A stretch of DNA of 53,988 nt from Gemmatimonadaceae bacterium. Lineage in GTDB: Bacteria; Gemmatimonadota; Gemmatimonadetes; Gemmatimonadales; Gemmatimonadaceae. Made by a program: the position numbers and the translations under genes. The notes under the pieces were generated by a model. That model had not been told where the DNA came from, did not search any database, and saw only the letters and a list, made by a program, of their open reading frames with translations. Where the stretch lies: the NCBI GenBank assembly GCA_025929535.1, contig JAICLZ010000024.1:1-53988 (forward strand). Reading direction: 5' to 3'. Each line of letters begins with the position of its first letter. Position 1 is the stretch's first letter. Positions 8,245 through 16,712 of the stretch are shown here, one piece after another.

Positions 8245-8843
8245 ACGGGCTCCGCATCCATCGCGACGGCCAGCCACATGCGCGCCTTCGTCCAGTCGCG
8301 ACGAACCGTACGCGGCGTGAGCTGCAGCGCGAGTGCAGTCTCCTCCTGGCTCATGCCGCCGAAGAATCGGCAGTCGACCACGCGCGCGAGCCGCGGATTC
8401 GTGGCCGCGAGCGTGGTGAGCGCCTCGTCGAGCGCAACGAGCTGCTCGGCGCGCCCCTCTGCGGCCACCTCGATGTCATCGAGCTCGACGCGCACCTGCA
8501 CACCGCCGCGTTTCTGCGCGGTGCGCTGGCGCGCGTAGTCGATGAGCACGCGACGCATCGCCATCGCCGCGATCGAGAGGAACTCCGCGCGCCCGCTGAT
8601 GTCGAGGTGGGACGGCGCCGCCAGCCGAAGATACGCTTCGTGCACGAGTGCCGTGGTGTTGAGCGTGTGGCCAACACCCTCGTGCCTGAGCTGCCGTCGC
8701 GCAATGCGCCGCAGCTCTTCGTACACGAGGGGCAGCATGCGCTCGACGTCGGACCCTTGGGCGTGCGGCGGATTCGCCGCCGGCGTGGTCTCTTCCTGGT
8801 TTCCGATGCTGATGTCGTCTGTGCTGGTATGCGAGCTCAACAA
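8241..8843 (-). CDS. ECF-family RNA polymerase sigma factor (kinase-linked type)
   Basis: The protein is 200 residues. The region-2 block at about residues 35-107 (LPLVYEELRRIARRQLRHE ... LVHEAYLRL ... AEFLSIAAMAMRRVLIDYARQR) and region 4 at about 137-195 (NPRLARVVDCRFFGGMSQEETALALQLTPRTVRRDWTKARMWL) match the Sigma70_ECF class found in Planctomycetota, Acidobacteriota and Gemmatimonadota. No anti-sigma gene is adjacent. Instead the stop overlaps the start of a Ser/Thr kinase, the usual partner of this class. The first codon is TTG (two in a row), so the N-terminus is uncertain by several residues. It probably directs transcription of its own operon in response to the kinase. Confidence 0.92.
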   Translation of the reverse strand: MLSSHTSTDDISIGNQEETTPAANPPHAQGSDVERMLPLVYEELRRIARRQLRHEGVGHTLNTTALVHEAYLRLAAPSHLDISGRAEFLSIAAMAMRRVLIDYARQRTAQKRGGVQVRVELDDIEVAAEGRAEQLVALDEALTTLAATNPRLARVVDCRFFGGMSQEETALALQLTPRTVRRDWTKARMWLAVAMDAEPV

Positions 8844-8895
8844 ACGGGCCCTCGCGAGTGCCGGACGCGTGCCGAATATAGTTTCAGCATCATAC

Positions 8896-8921
8896 GAAAG
8901 CGACCGTTGCCGGTCGCTTTC
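8896..8921 (-). terminator. Hairpin terminator of the redox operon
   Basis: There is a perfect 11-bp inverted repeat, GAAAGCGACCG / CGGTCGCTTTC, with a 4-nt TTGC loop. It sits 55 nt downstream of the alcohol dehydrogenase stop (minus strand) and upstream of the sigma factor gene. There is no long T-run. Position and stability fit an intrinsic or pausing terminator separating the two minus-strand operons. Confidence 0.65.
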
Positions 8922-8975
8922 TCGGTCGGGTTGTGCCCGGTACCACGTTGGAAAATCTCGTTACAGCAGGACCGG

Positions 8976-10088
8976 TCAGCCTCGTGGCGACTCCGATCTG
9001 AGCGAGTCGATGTCGATGACGAACCGGTACTTCACGTCGTTCCTGAGCATCCGGGCGTATGCGTCATTGATCTTCTGAATCGGGATCATCTCGATGTCCG
9101 ACACGATGCCGTGCTCGGCGCAAAAGTCGAGCATCTCCTGCGTTTCGGCGATTCCGCCGATGCCGGAGCCCGCAAGGGAAGCGCGGCGGCCAAGGAGCGA
9201 GAACACCGGAACGGACAACGGCTCATCCGGTGCGCCGACCATGCAGAGCACACCATCGCGCTTCAGCAGCTTCAGATAGCCTGCAACGTCGTGGGGCGCC
9301 GAGATCGTGTCCAGGATGAAGTCGAACGTTCCTGCGTGCTCTTCCATCTGCGCAGCGTCCGTGGAGATCACCACCTCGTTTGCGCCGAGCTTCTTCGCGT
9401 CGGCGACCTTGCCTCGTGACGTGGTGAACTGCACGACGTGCGCGCCGAACGCGTGGCCGAACTTGAGCGCCATGTGTCCCAACCCGCCAAGCCCCATCAC
9501 GCCGAGCTTCGTGCCCGTTCCCACGTTCCAGTGGCGGAGCGGCGAGTACGTCGTGATCCCGGCACAGAGCAGCGGTGCGGCTCCGGCGGGATCGAGCTTG
9601 TCTGGGATGTGCAGCACGTAGCTCTCGTCGACCACGATCGAGGTCGAGTAGCCGCCATACGTCACCTCGCCGTTCTGGTCGCGGCCATTGTAGGTGTAGG
9701 TCGCGTGCGGGTTGTTGCAGTACTGTTCCTCGCCGTCCCTGCAGTTCTCGCAGACGCGACATGAATCGACCATGCAGCCGACGCCGGCCATGTCGCCGGC
9801 CTTGAACTTCGTGACCGCCGAACCGACGCTCGCCACACGCCCGACGATCTCGTGCCCAGGTACCATGGGGAAGATCGAGCCGCCCCATTCGTCGCGCGCC
9901 TGATGGATGTCCGAATGGCAGACACCACAGTAGAGGATGTCGATCACGACATCACTGGGACGGGGCGCGCGCCGCTCGATCTCGTACGGCTGGATCGGGG
10001 TGGTCGCGGAGAGCGCGGCGTATGCGGCGGTTTTTCTGCTCTCCGAGCGTCCCGCTTCAGTTCTCTGGTATTCGGCAGTATGCGTCAT
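8976..10088 (-). CDS. Zinc-dependent NAD(P) alcohol dehydrogenase, YahK/CAD type
   Basis: The protein is 370 residues. It is a medium-chain dehydrogenase that would reduce aldehydes with NADPH. Catalytic zinc residues are Cys57 (GVCHSD) and His79-Glu80 (PGHE). Structural zinc cysteines 110, 113, 116 and 124 are all present, and the Rossmann glycine motif GLGGLGH follows. Overall pattern and length fit the YahK/cinnamyl-alcohol-dehydrogenase-like group. The ATG directly abuts the TAA of the DsbA-like gene, and AGGA inside that gene serves as ribosome binding site. As the last gene of a four-gene redox operon it probably detoxifies aldehydes formed under oxidative stress (inference from neighbours). 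Confidence 0.92.
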   Translation of the reverse strand: MTHTAEYQRTEAGRSESRKTAAYAALSATTPIQPYEIERRAPRPSDVVIDILYCGVCHSDIHQARDEWGGSIFPMVPGHEIVGRVASVGSAVTKFKAGDMAGVGCMVDSCRVCENCRDGEEQYCNNPHATYTYNGRDQNGEVTYGGYSTSIVVDESYVLHIPDKLDPAGAAPLLCAGITTYSPLRHWNVGTGTKLGVMGLGGLGHMALKFGHAFGAHVVQFTTSRGKVADAKKLGANEVVISTDAAQMEEHAGTFDFILDTISAPHDVAGYLKLLKRDGVLCMVGAPDEPLSVPVFSLLGRRASLAGSGIGGIAETQEMLDFCAEHGIVSDIEMIPIQKINDAYARMLRNDVKYRFVIDIDSLRSESPRG

Positions 10089-10661
10089 TTACGATGTCCT
10101 GGGTCGATGGGATTTTGCGGCGCTACGGAGCACGGACGCGAAGGACTCGACATCGGTCCAATTGCCATCGTAGCGCTCGCCATTCACGAAAAAAGTTGGC
10201 GTTCCGTTCACGCCGCTTCGCACGCCGCCTCGAAAGTCGGCGCGCACGCGTTTGACCTCCGAGCCGCCGGCAAACGCATTGATCACCTCACTCGCCGGCA
10301 CACCGAGCGCCGCTGCATAGCGTGCGAGATCTTCGTCGTCGAGTGCGTTCTGATGCTCATAGAGTGCATCGTGCATTCCCCAGAAGGCATCTTCGCTCTT
10401 CACTCCCACCGTTTCCGCCGCGATGGCCGCGTGCAGCGCATGCGGGTGCGACTGGCTCAGAGGGAAGTTTCGAAAGACGAAGCGCAGCTGCGTGCCCAAC
10501 GCCTGCTGCAGCTGCTTGACGATCGGGTACGCGCGTCCGCAGTACGAGCATTCGTAGTCACCGTACTCCACGAGCGTGACCTTCGCGTTGCCGGCCCCCT
10601 GCGCGTGGTCGCTGTCGCTCACCGGCGGCGTGAGCGTGCTCGATGCGTCTACGGCTGTCAC
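10089..10661 (-). CDS. Cytosolic DsbA-family thioredoxin-fold protein
   Basis: The protein is 190 residues. The thioredoxin fold carries the redox motif CSYC (Cys38, Cys41) in the context VTLVEYGDYECSYCGRAYP. The helical insertion (HALHAAIAAETVGVKSEDAFWGMHDALYEHQ) and the cis-Pro loop GVNGTPTFFVNG are characteristic of the DsbA/Thioredoxin_4 group. There is no signal peptide or transmembrane helix, so it should act in the cytoplasm rather than as a periplasmic oxidase. Its start overlaps the peroxiredoxin stop by 4 nt, and the dehydrogenase starts immediately after it. A role as reductant of the neighbouring peroxiredoxin is an attractive inference. Confidence 0.9.
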   Translation of the reverse strand: MTAVDASSTLTPPVSDSDHAQGAGNAKVTLVEYGDYECSYCGRAYPIVKQLQQALGTQLRFVFRNFPLSQSHPHALHAAIAAETVGVKSEDAFWGMHDALYEHQNALDDEDLARYAAALGVPASEVINAFAGGSEVKRVRADFRGGVRSGVNGTPTFFVNGERYDGNWTDVESFASVLRSAAKSHRPRTS

Positions 10662-11185
10662 GAGGTGCTCCCGGCGGTGGCAGACCCGCGCTCTTCGGGT
10701 GTGAGCGCATCGAGTGCTCTCAGAATGCCGTCGGCGCCCGGATTCACGCCGTCCGGCGAGAGGTGGTTCCAGCGAATGATCCCGTTCGCGTCGATCACGA
10801 ACAGCGCGCGCGCGGACTCACCCTGATCATCGTGATAGGCGCCGTATTTTCTCGAGACCTCTCCCTTCGGCTCGAAATCCGCGAGCAGTGGAAAGTGGAG
10901 GCGGCGGTCCTTCGCGAAAGCGAGGTGACACCATGCCCCATCCACGGAAATGCCGAGCAGCTGTGCATTCGACTCGGTGAACTCGGCGAGCATCTCATTG
11001 TAGAGCGCAACCTGATCACCGCAGACGGGACTCCAGTCTGCGGGATAGAACACGAGTACCACCGGTCTGCCCCGGAAGTCCGACAACGAGACTTTCTGAT
11101 CGGGCGTGGAGTTCAAGGTGAAGTCGGGAGCCTCTGTGCCGATCGCCAGCAGCTCGCGCGCTTTCGTGTGGTTCGTCGGGGCCAT
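10658..11185 (-). CDS. Peroxiredoxin (AhpC/TSA family)
   Basis: The protein is 175 residues. The thioredoxin-like fold has APDFTLNS near the N-terminus and the peroxidatic site in FYPADWSPVCGDQ (Cys55), with the usual Thr replaced by Ser-Pro-Val spacing. A second cysteine at about residue 86 (GAWCH) could be the resolving residue. It would reduce H2O2 or organic peroxides in the cytoplasm. There is a 4-nt overlap with the downstream DsbA-like gene and a 34-nt gap from the upstream aldo/keto reductase, so the genes are co-transcribed. The C-terminal half (FPLLADFEPKGEVSRKYG ... FVIDANGIIRW) is standard. The electron donor is unknown; the adjacent CxxC protein is the obvious candidate. Confidence 0.92.
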   Translation of the reverse strand: MAPTNHTKARELLAIGTEAPDFTLNSTPDQKVSLSDFRGRPVVLVFYPADWSPVCGDQVALYNEMLAEFTESNAQLLGISVDGAWCHLAFAKDRRLHFPLLADFEPKGEVSRKYGAYHDDQGESARALFVIDANGIIRWNHLSPDGVNPGADGILRALDALTPEERGSATAGSTS

Positions 11186-11219
11186 GCGTGTACTCCAGCT
11201 TTGCGGTGAAGACGCCCGC

Positions 11220-12146
11220 TCAGGCGTCGATGAGAATGTGCTCTACCGCCTCGATGTCTTCGGAAGTGAGCTTCCAGCTCGCCGCGGTTGCGTTCGCGCT
11301 CACCTGATCGGGGCTCGTTGCTCCCGCGATCACCGAAGCGACAACCGAATGGCGGAGGAGCCAGGAGGTCGCCAACTCGAGCAGCGTGTGCCTCCTAGAT
11401 TCCGCGAAGGCGATCAGCCGCTCGATGATCGCCAGATTTTCGTTTGTGAACTTCGAAGCCAGCCATCCTCCTTCCGCGATTCGTGTGCCCGCGGGCGCGC
11501 TCTTCCCCAATCGATATTTTCCCGTCAGCAGCCCGCTCTCCAGAGGGAAGTAGGGAAGGTACGCGATGCCGAGTCGCTCACATTCCGGGATCGCATCGGC
11601 CTCGTCGTCACGCCTGAGCATGTTGTAGTGGTTCTGAACGCTCACGAATCGCGCGAATCGCCCGCGACGGCTCGCCTCGTCGGCCTCGCGAAGCTGCTCT
11701 CCGGAAAAGTTCGAGCACCCGATCTCTCGCACCTTGCCCGCCGTGACGAGCTCTTCGAGGGCGCCGAGCGTGTCGGCGATCGGAACCGTCGGATCGGGCG
11801 CATGCAGCTGATAGAGGTCGATGTACTCGGTCCGGAGCCGACGAAGGCTGTCGTTGCACGCCTGGTGCACGTATTCGGGGCGCGCACCCGTGCGCGTGGG
11901 GTCGACGGGCTTTCCGAATTTTGTGGCGATGATCACACTCGTGCGCCTGCCCTCGAGCGCGCGACCGATGAACTCCTCGCTCTTCGTCTTGCCGTAGGTA
12001 TCGGCGGTATCGAGAAAGTTGATCCCGCGCTCGATGGATGTGTCGATGACGCGCCGAGTGGTGCTCTCGTCGATCTTCCATCCGAAGTTGTTACATCCCA
12101 ATCCGATGACTGAAACTTTCAACGTTCCGATCCGTCGTGTTTCCAC
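11220..12146 (-). CDS. Aldo/keto reductase
   Basis: The protein is 308 residues from a GTG start with GGAG upstream. The catalytic tetrad of the family is complete: Asp46 and Tyr51 in FLDTADTYG, Lys76 in ATKFG, His115 in LYQLHAP. The NADPH-binding C-terminal pattern (ATSWLLRHSVVASVIAGATSPDQV) is also present. It is an (alpha/beta)8 barrel that reduces aldehydes or ketones. It is the first gene of the minus-strand operon with the peroxiredoxin, DsbA-like protein and alcohol dehydrogenase, consistent with carbonyl detoxification. It is divergent from the RND efflux operon across a 158-nt gap in which I could not identify a convincing promoter. Confidence 0.92.
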   Translation of the reverse strand: METRRIGTLKVSVIGLGCNNFGWKIDESTTRRVIDTSIERGINFLDTADTYGKTKSEEFIGRALEGRRTSVIIATKFGKPVDPTRTGARPEYVHQACNDSLRRLRTEYIDLYQLHAPDPTVPIADTLGALEELVTAGKVREIGCSNFSGEQLREADEASRRGRFARFVSVQNHYNMLRRDDEADAIPECERLGIAYLPYFPLESGLLTGKYRLGKSAPAGTRIAEGGWLASKFTNENLAIIERLIAFAESRRHTLLELATSWLLRHSVVASVIAGATSPDQVSANATAASWKLTSEDIEAVEHILIDA

Positions 12147-12304
12147 GGTTCAGGCGCTCCAGCAGAGTGTCGATTTCTCCCCTATCCGTTCGTCGCCTCA
12201 GTGACACGGAACTAAATGTTGTCTGCGCGCGCTCGTTCCCGTATGAGCTCACTTGAAACCAGCGCGGCCGCGATCGTTCACCTCGAAAATCCCGTTCGTT
12301 ACCA

Positions 12305-13483
12305 ATGACATCCGTCCTTACTATTCTCTCTCGCGCAGCGCTCATCGTGTGCGTGATGCTGGCTGCTTGCAAGAAAGCCGCGCCCCCCTCCTATCCTCCG
12401 CCGGATGTCACGGTGCTCAAGGTGAAGCCGGAGAAGGTCGAGGCCAAACTCGACTACGTCGGCCAGGCGGAGGCATCGAAGGCGGTGGAGGTGCGCTCCC
12501 AGGTCACCGGCGTGATCGTCGCCCGGCCGTACACCGAGGGAACCGATGTCGCGAAGGGCACGGTGCTCTATCGTATCGATCCCACCATCTACGAGGCGGC
12601 CCTCCGGAGCGCCGAGGGAACGCTGGCGAACGCGCAGGCGCGCCTCGCGAACGCCGAGCGCAACGTCAATCGCGTGAAGCCGCTGCTGGCGGAGCATGCC
12701 GTTGCGCAGGTGGACGTCGATAACGCGGAGACGGAGCTGCAGCAGGCGCGGGCGGGAGTGGATCAGGCTCGCGGTGCGGTGGACGAGGCGAGAAAAAACT
12801 ACGACGACACCTTCGTTCGCGCGCAGATCAGCGGGCGAGCCGGACGCGCGCTGCTCGTGCTCGGCGCACGCGTGACCGGACCGAGCGATCTGCTCACCAC
12901 GGTCGAACAGGTGGATCCGATCTACGTGAGCTTCAATCCCTCGGATCGCGACGTGCTCGCGTGGCGGCACAACGAGGCGACGCGCAAGATGATCGCGGAC
13001 GGCAAGCTCAAGGTGGCGATCACGCTCTCCGACAAGAGCACCTTCCCGCAGCTGGGCGTCGTGAACTTCGTCGACCAGTCGCTCCAGTACAACACGGGCA
13101 CGCTGCTCCTGCGCGCGACGGTTCCGAACCCCGAGCACGTCCTGCTCCCGGGGCAGTTCGTGCGCGTGAAGCCGCTCGGGATCATGCGCGACAGTGCACT
13201 GCTCGTTCCGCAGCGCGCGGTGCAGCAGGGACTCTCGGGCACCTTCGTCTATCTGCTCGGCCCCAACAACACCGCGATGGCGCGCGACGTGTCCGCCAGC
13301 ACGTGGGACGGTGGCCGCTGGCTCATCGATGAGGGGCTCAAGCCAGGCGATGAGGTGATCGTGGACGGCACGCTCAAGGTGGGTCCGGGGCGGCCCGTGC
13401 ACCCCACCCCATATGACGCCGCGAAGGACTCCACGCTCAGGCAGTCCGGCGACACGACGGCAAAGGTGAAGGTGGGACAATGA
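12305..13483 (+). CDS. RND efflux periplasmic adaptor lipoprotein (AcrA/MexA type)
   Basis: The protein is 392 residues. The signal peptide ends in the lipobox LAAC (Cys22), so it is an inner-membrane lipoprotein. Features of membrane-fusion proteins follow: an N-terminal lipoyl half-motif around VEAKLDYVGQAEASKAVEVRSQVTG, a long alpha-helical hairpin (residues about 95-165, rich in NAQARLANAERN ... AETELQQARAGVDQARGAV), the second lipoyl half ISGRAGRALLVLGARVTG, and the beta-barrel domain around GQFVRVKP. Its stop overlaps the pump gene start (ATGA). It would link the inner-membrane pump to the outer-membrane channel for drug or solvent export. Confidence 0.93.
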   Translation: MTSVLTILSRAALIVCVMLAACKKAAPPSYPPPDVTVLKVKPEKVEAKLDYVGQAEASKAVEVRSQVTGVIVARPYTEGTDVAKGTVLYRIDPTIYEAALRSAEGTLANAQARLANAERNVNRVKPLLAEHAVAQVDVDNAETELQQARAGVDQARGAVDEARKNYDDTFVRAQISGRAGRALLVLGARVTGPSDLLTTVEQVDPIYVSFNPSDRDVLAWRHNEATRKMIADGKLKVAITLSDKSTFPQLGVVNFVDQSLQYNTGTLLLRATVPNPEHVLLPGQFVRVKPLGIMRDSALLVPQRAVQQGLSGTFVYLLGPNNTAMARDVSASTWDGGRWLIDEGLKPGDEVIVDGTLKVGPGRPVHPTPYDAAKDSTLRQSGDTTAKVKVGQ

Positions 13484-16400
13484 AGTCCGGTACAAATCCC
13501 CTCGACGAGCCGCGCCCCCAGAAGGAGGTGAACGCGGACGCCGAACGGATCGGCAACCTGTTCATCCGCCGCCCCATCTTCGCCGCGGTGATCTCGATCG
13601 TCATCGTGCTGCTCGGACTGTTCGCGCTCAACAAGCTGCCGATCGCGCGCTATCCGAACGTGACCCCGCCGGTGGTCCAGGTGAATGCGAACTATCCGGG
13701 CGCCACCGCGCTCGATGTGGCGACCACCGTCGCCGCGCCCATCGAGCAGCAGCTCGCGGGCATTCCGGGACTGCTCTATTACAAGTCGACGAGCTCCGGC
13801 GACGGCTCGATGAGCCTGCAGGTGTCGTTCGACATCAAGCGTGACCAGGATCTCGCGGCCGTCGACGTGCAAAACCAGGTGGCGCTTGCCTCGCCGCAGC
13901 TGCCGGAGGAAGTGCGGCGCAACGGCGTGGTCGTGCAGAAAGCGCAGCCCGACATTCTGCTCGTGGGCGTGCTCACGTCCACGGACCCGCGCTACACCGG
14001 CGAGTTCCTGAGCAACTACTCGAAGATCTATCTCGAGGATGAGATCAAGCGCATCCCCGGCGTGGGTAACGCGACCACGTTCGGCAATCTGAACTTCGCG
14101 ATGAACATCGAGCTCGATCCCGACAAGATGGCGCAGCTCGGGGTGACGGTCTCGGACATCACCGCAGCCGTGAACGAGCAGAACAGCACGAACCCCGCGG
14201 GCTCGGTGGGACGCGAGCCGGCGCCTGCGGGCACGCAGCTCACGCTCCCTGTCACGACGCTCGGACGCCTCTCCACACCGAAGGAGTTCGAGGACATCAT
14301 CATCCGCGCGCGCCCCGACGGCTCGGTGCTGCGCATCTCCGATGTCGGCAGGGTGCGCCTTGGCGCCCGCGACTACGGGCTCGTCGGCAAGTACAACGGC
14401 AAGCCGGTCGCTCCGATCATCGTGTACCTCAGACCCGGCGCCAACGCGCTTGCCGTTCGCAACGCGTACGTGAAGCGCATGGCGGAGCTCGAGAAGTCGT
14501 TCCCGGCGGGGCTGCATCAGGAGATCGGCTTCGACACGACGCCATTCGTCACGACCTCCATTCACGAAGTGGTCAACACGCTGCTGATCGCGATGGCGCT
14601 GGTGACGCTCGTCGTCTTCATTTTCCTGCAGAACTGGCGCTCGACCGTCATCCCGCTGCTCGCCGTGCCGGTCTCCATCATCGGCACCTTCTTCGGCCTG
14701 TGGGTGCTCGGCTTCACGATCAATCTGCTCACGCTCCTCGGTCTCACGCTGGCGATCGGAATCGTCGTCGATGATGCGATCGTCGTCATCGAGAACGTCG
14801 AGCGCATCATGGAGCAGGAGAAGCTCTCGCCGCGCGTCGCGGCCGACAGGGCGATGCGGCAGGTGACCGGCGCGCTGATCGCGATCGTTGCGGTGCTGTG
14901 CGCGGTGTTCATCCCGGTCGCGCTCGTGGGTGGCATCACGGGCGAGATGTACAAGCAGTTCGCAGTCACGATCGTGCTGTCGGTGGTGATTTCCGGCATC
15001 GTCGCGCTGACGCTCACTCCGGCGCTCTGCTCGGTGCTCCTGCGACCCGGCGACCACGCGCCCAAGAGCGGGCCGTTCGCTTGGTTCAACCGCAGGTTCG
15101 AGGGCTCGCGGAACGGTTATCTCAGCGCGCTCGGACGCATGCTCGGCAGTCCCCGCGCAGTGTTCGCGTCGTTCGCCGTGGTCGTGGCGCTCGTGATCGT
15201 GCTCGTGCGCGTTGTTCCCGGCGGCTTCCTGCCAACGGAAGACAAGGGCTTCTTCGCGATTGCCGTCGAGCTCCCGGCGGGCGCGTCGCGCCAGCGTACG
15301 GACGCCGTGGTTGCGCAGGTGCAGAAGTATCTGCTCGAGCAGCCGGGAGTCGCGAAAACGGTCGCGCTCACGGGACTGAGCCTGCTGCAGGGCGGCGCCG
15401 CGCAGACCAGCTCCGCGACGGTGTTCGCGGGGCTCAAACCGTGGGACGAGCGCAAGACTCCGGACACACAGCTCGACGCCATCCTCGGCAAGGCGAACGG
15501 CGCGTTCTCGCAGATCAAGGACGCGGTCATTTTCGGGTTCAATTTCCCGGAGATTCCGGGGCTCGGTGTCACCGCCGGACTCGAGATGGACCTGCAGGAT
15601 CGCAGCGTGAACGACGTCAACAAATTCGCGGTGCTCGCGCAGCAGTTCGTCGCGGACGCGAACACGCTGCCGGAAGCGCAGGGACTGACGACGAACATCA
15701 ACGTCAACTTCCCGCAGCTGTTCGTGCACGTCGACCGCGAAAAGGTGAAGGCGTTGGGCATCTCGCTCACGGATCTGTTCCAGACGCAGCAGGCGATGCT
15801 GTCGACGCTGTACATCAACGATTTCAACATCTACGGCAAGACGTTCCGCGTGCAGGCGCAGGCGCAGCCGCAATTCCGCGAGCGCCCCGAAGATGTGGGA
15901 CGCCTGTACGTTCGCAGCCCGGCCGGCCAGATGATCCCGGTGTCGTCGCTCGTGAGCACGGAGTTCAAGGCTGCTCCGAACATCGTCACGCGCTTCAACG
16001 GCTTCACCGCTGCGGTGGTGAACGGAACACCAGCGCCCGGAAAGAGCTCGGGCGAGCTCCTCAAGGCCGTGCGCAATCTCGCCGATACGAAGTATGCGCC
16101 GCTCGGACTGGGCTACGCATTCAGCGGCCAGTCCTACGAGGAAGTGCAGGGTGGTACCGCATCGCTCGTCTTCGCGATGGGCATCATCATGGTCTTTCTC
16201 GTGCTCGCCGCACTCTACGAGTCGTGGTCGATCCCGTTCGCGGTGCTCTTCGGAGTCCCGTTCGGGCTACTGGGCGCGCTGCTCGGCGTATTCATCCGCC
16301 GAATGCCGAACGACATCTACTTCCAGGTCGGACTCATCGTCGTCGTCGGTCTGGCCGCGAAGAACGCGATTCTGATCGTGGAGTTCGCGAACGAGCTTCG

Positions 16401-16710
16401 CGCGCAGGGGCTCTCGATTCGCGAGGCTGCCGTGGAGGCGGCACGCGAGCGACTCCGCCCGATTCTCATGACGTCGTTCGCCTTCATTCTCGGCGTCGTG
16501 CCGCTGCTCGTCGCGAGCGGGGCCGGCGCGGGAAGCCGGCACTCGATCGGAACGGGCGTGTTCTTCGGAATGCTGTTCGCGACGACCGTCGGAATCTTCT
16601 TTGTCCCATCGTTCTTCGCCGAGATACGGATGTTGAGTGAGCATGGATTGTTCAAGCGGAGACGCGTGGCGTCATCGACGGCGGCATCCTCCGTGGCGGG
16701 GGACGACTGA
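13480..16710 (+). CDS. RND multidrug efflux transporter (HAE1/AcrB type)
   Basis: The protein is 1076 residues, the full family length, with 12 transmembrane helices in the usual 1+6+5 arrangement around two large periplasmic loops. Proton-relay acids are seen in GIVVDDAIVVIENVER (TM4) and the essential lysine in AAKNAILIVEFANEL (TM10). The N-terminal FIRRPIFAAVISIVIVLLGL is the standard TM1, here preceded by an unusual 26-residue hydrophilic extension. The ATG overlaps the adaptor stop. A perfect Shine-Dalgarno-like AAGGAGGT at 13522-13529 is internal and has no start codon at proper spacing. It forms the trimeric pump of the tripartite system. Confidence 0.96.
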   Translation: MKSGTNPLDEPRPQKEVNADAERIGNLFIRRPIFAAVISIVIVLLGLFALNKLPIARYPNVTPPVVQVNANYPGATALDVATTVAAPIEQQLAGIPGLLYYKSTSSGDGSMSLQVSFDIKRDQDLAAVDVQNQVALASPQLPEEVRRNGVVVQKAQPDILLVGVLTSTDPRYTGEFLSNYSKIYLEDEIKRIPGVGNATTFGNLNFAMNIELDPDKMAQLGVTVSDITAAVNEQNSTNPAGSVGREPAPAGTQLTLPVTTLGRLSTPKEFEDIIIRARPDGSVLRISDVGRVRLGARDYGLVGKYNGKPVAPIIVYLRPGANALAVRNAYVKRMAELEKSFPAGLHQEIGFDTTPFVTTSIHEVVNTLLIAMALVTLVVFIFLQNWRSTVIPLLAVPVSIIGTFFGLWVLGFTINLLTLLGLTLAIGIVVDDAIVVIENVERIMEQEKLSPRVAADRAMRQVTGALIAIVAVLCAVFIPVALVGGITGEMYKQFAVTIVLSVVISGIVALTLTPALCSVLLRPGDHAPKSGPFAWFNRRFEGSRNGYLSALGRMLGSPRAVFASFAVVVALVIVLVRVVPGGFLPTEDKGFFAIAVELPAGASRQRTDAVVAQVQKYLLEQPGVAKTVALTGLSLLQGGAAQTSSATVFAGLKPWDERKTPDTQLDAILGKANGAFSQIKDAVIFGFNFPEIPGLGVTAGLEMDLQDRSVNDVNKFAVLAQQFVADANTLPEAQGLTTNINVNFPQLFVHVDREKVKALGISLTDLFQTQQAMLSTLYINDFNIYGKTFRVQAQAQPQFRERPEDVGRLYVRSPAGQMIPVSSLVSTEFKAAPNIVTRFNGFTAAVVNGTPAPGKSSGELLKAVRNLADTKYAPLGLGYAFSGQSYEEVQGGTASLVFAMGIIMVFLVLAALYESWSIPFAVLFGVPFGLLGALLGVFIRRMPNDIYFQVGLIVVVGLAAKNAILIVEFANELRAQGLSIREAAVEAARERLRPILMTSFAFILGVVPLLVASGAGAGSRHSIGTGVFFGMLFATTVGIFFVPSFFAEIRMLSEHGLFKRRRVASSTAASSVAGDD

Positions 16711-16712
16711 GT

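Noticed and set aside
8875..8880. TATATT on the minus strand upstream of the sigma factor as a -10
   Set aside because: No matching -35 at 16-18 nt; it may be real, but evidence is too thin to annotate.
13521..13530. Perfect Shine-Dalgarno AAGGAGGT inside the RND pump gene, suggesting a later start
   Set aside because: No ATG, GTG or TTG lies at suitable spacing before TM1. The upstream ATG is coupled to the adaptor stop and is a better start.
13249..15873. Very long open frame (874 codons) on the minus strand opposite the RND pump
   Set aside because: It is antisense to a full-length, motif-complete RND gene. Composition (very rich in Arg, His, Asp, Glu) is that of a GC-rich antisense shadow, with no family motifs or ribosome site.
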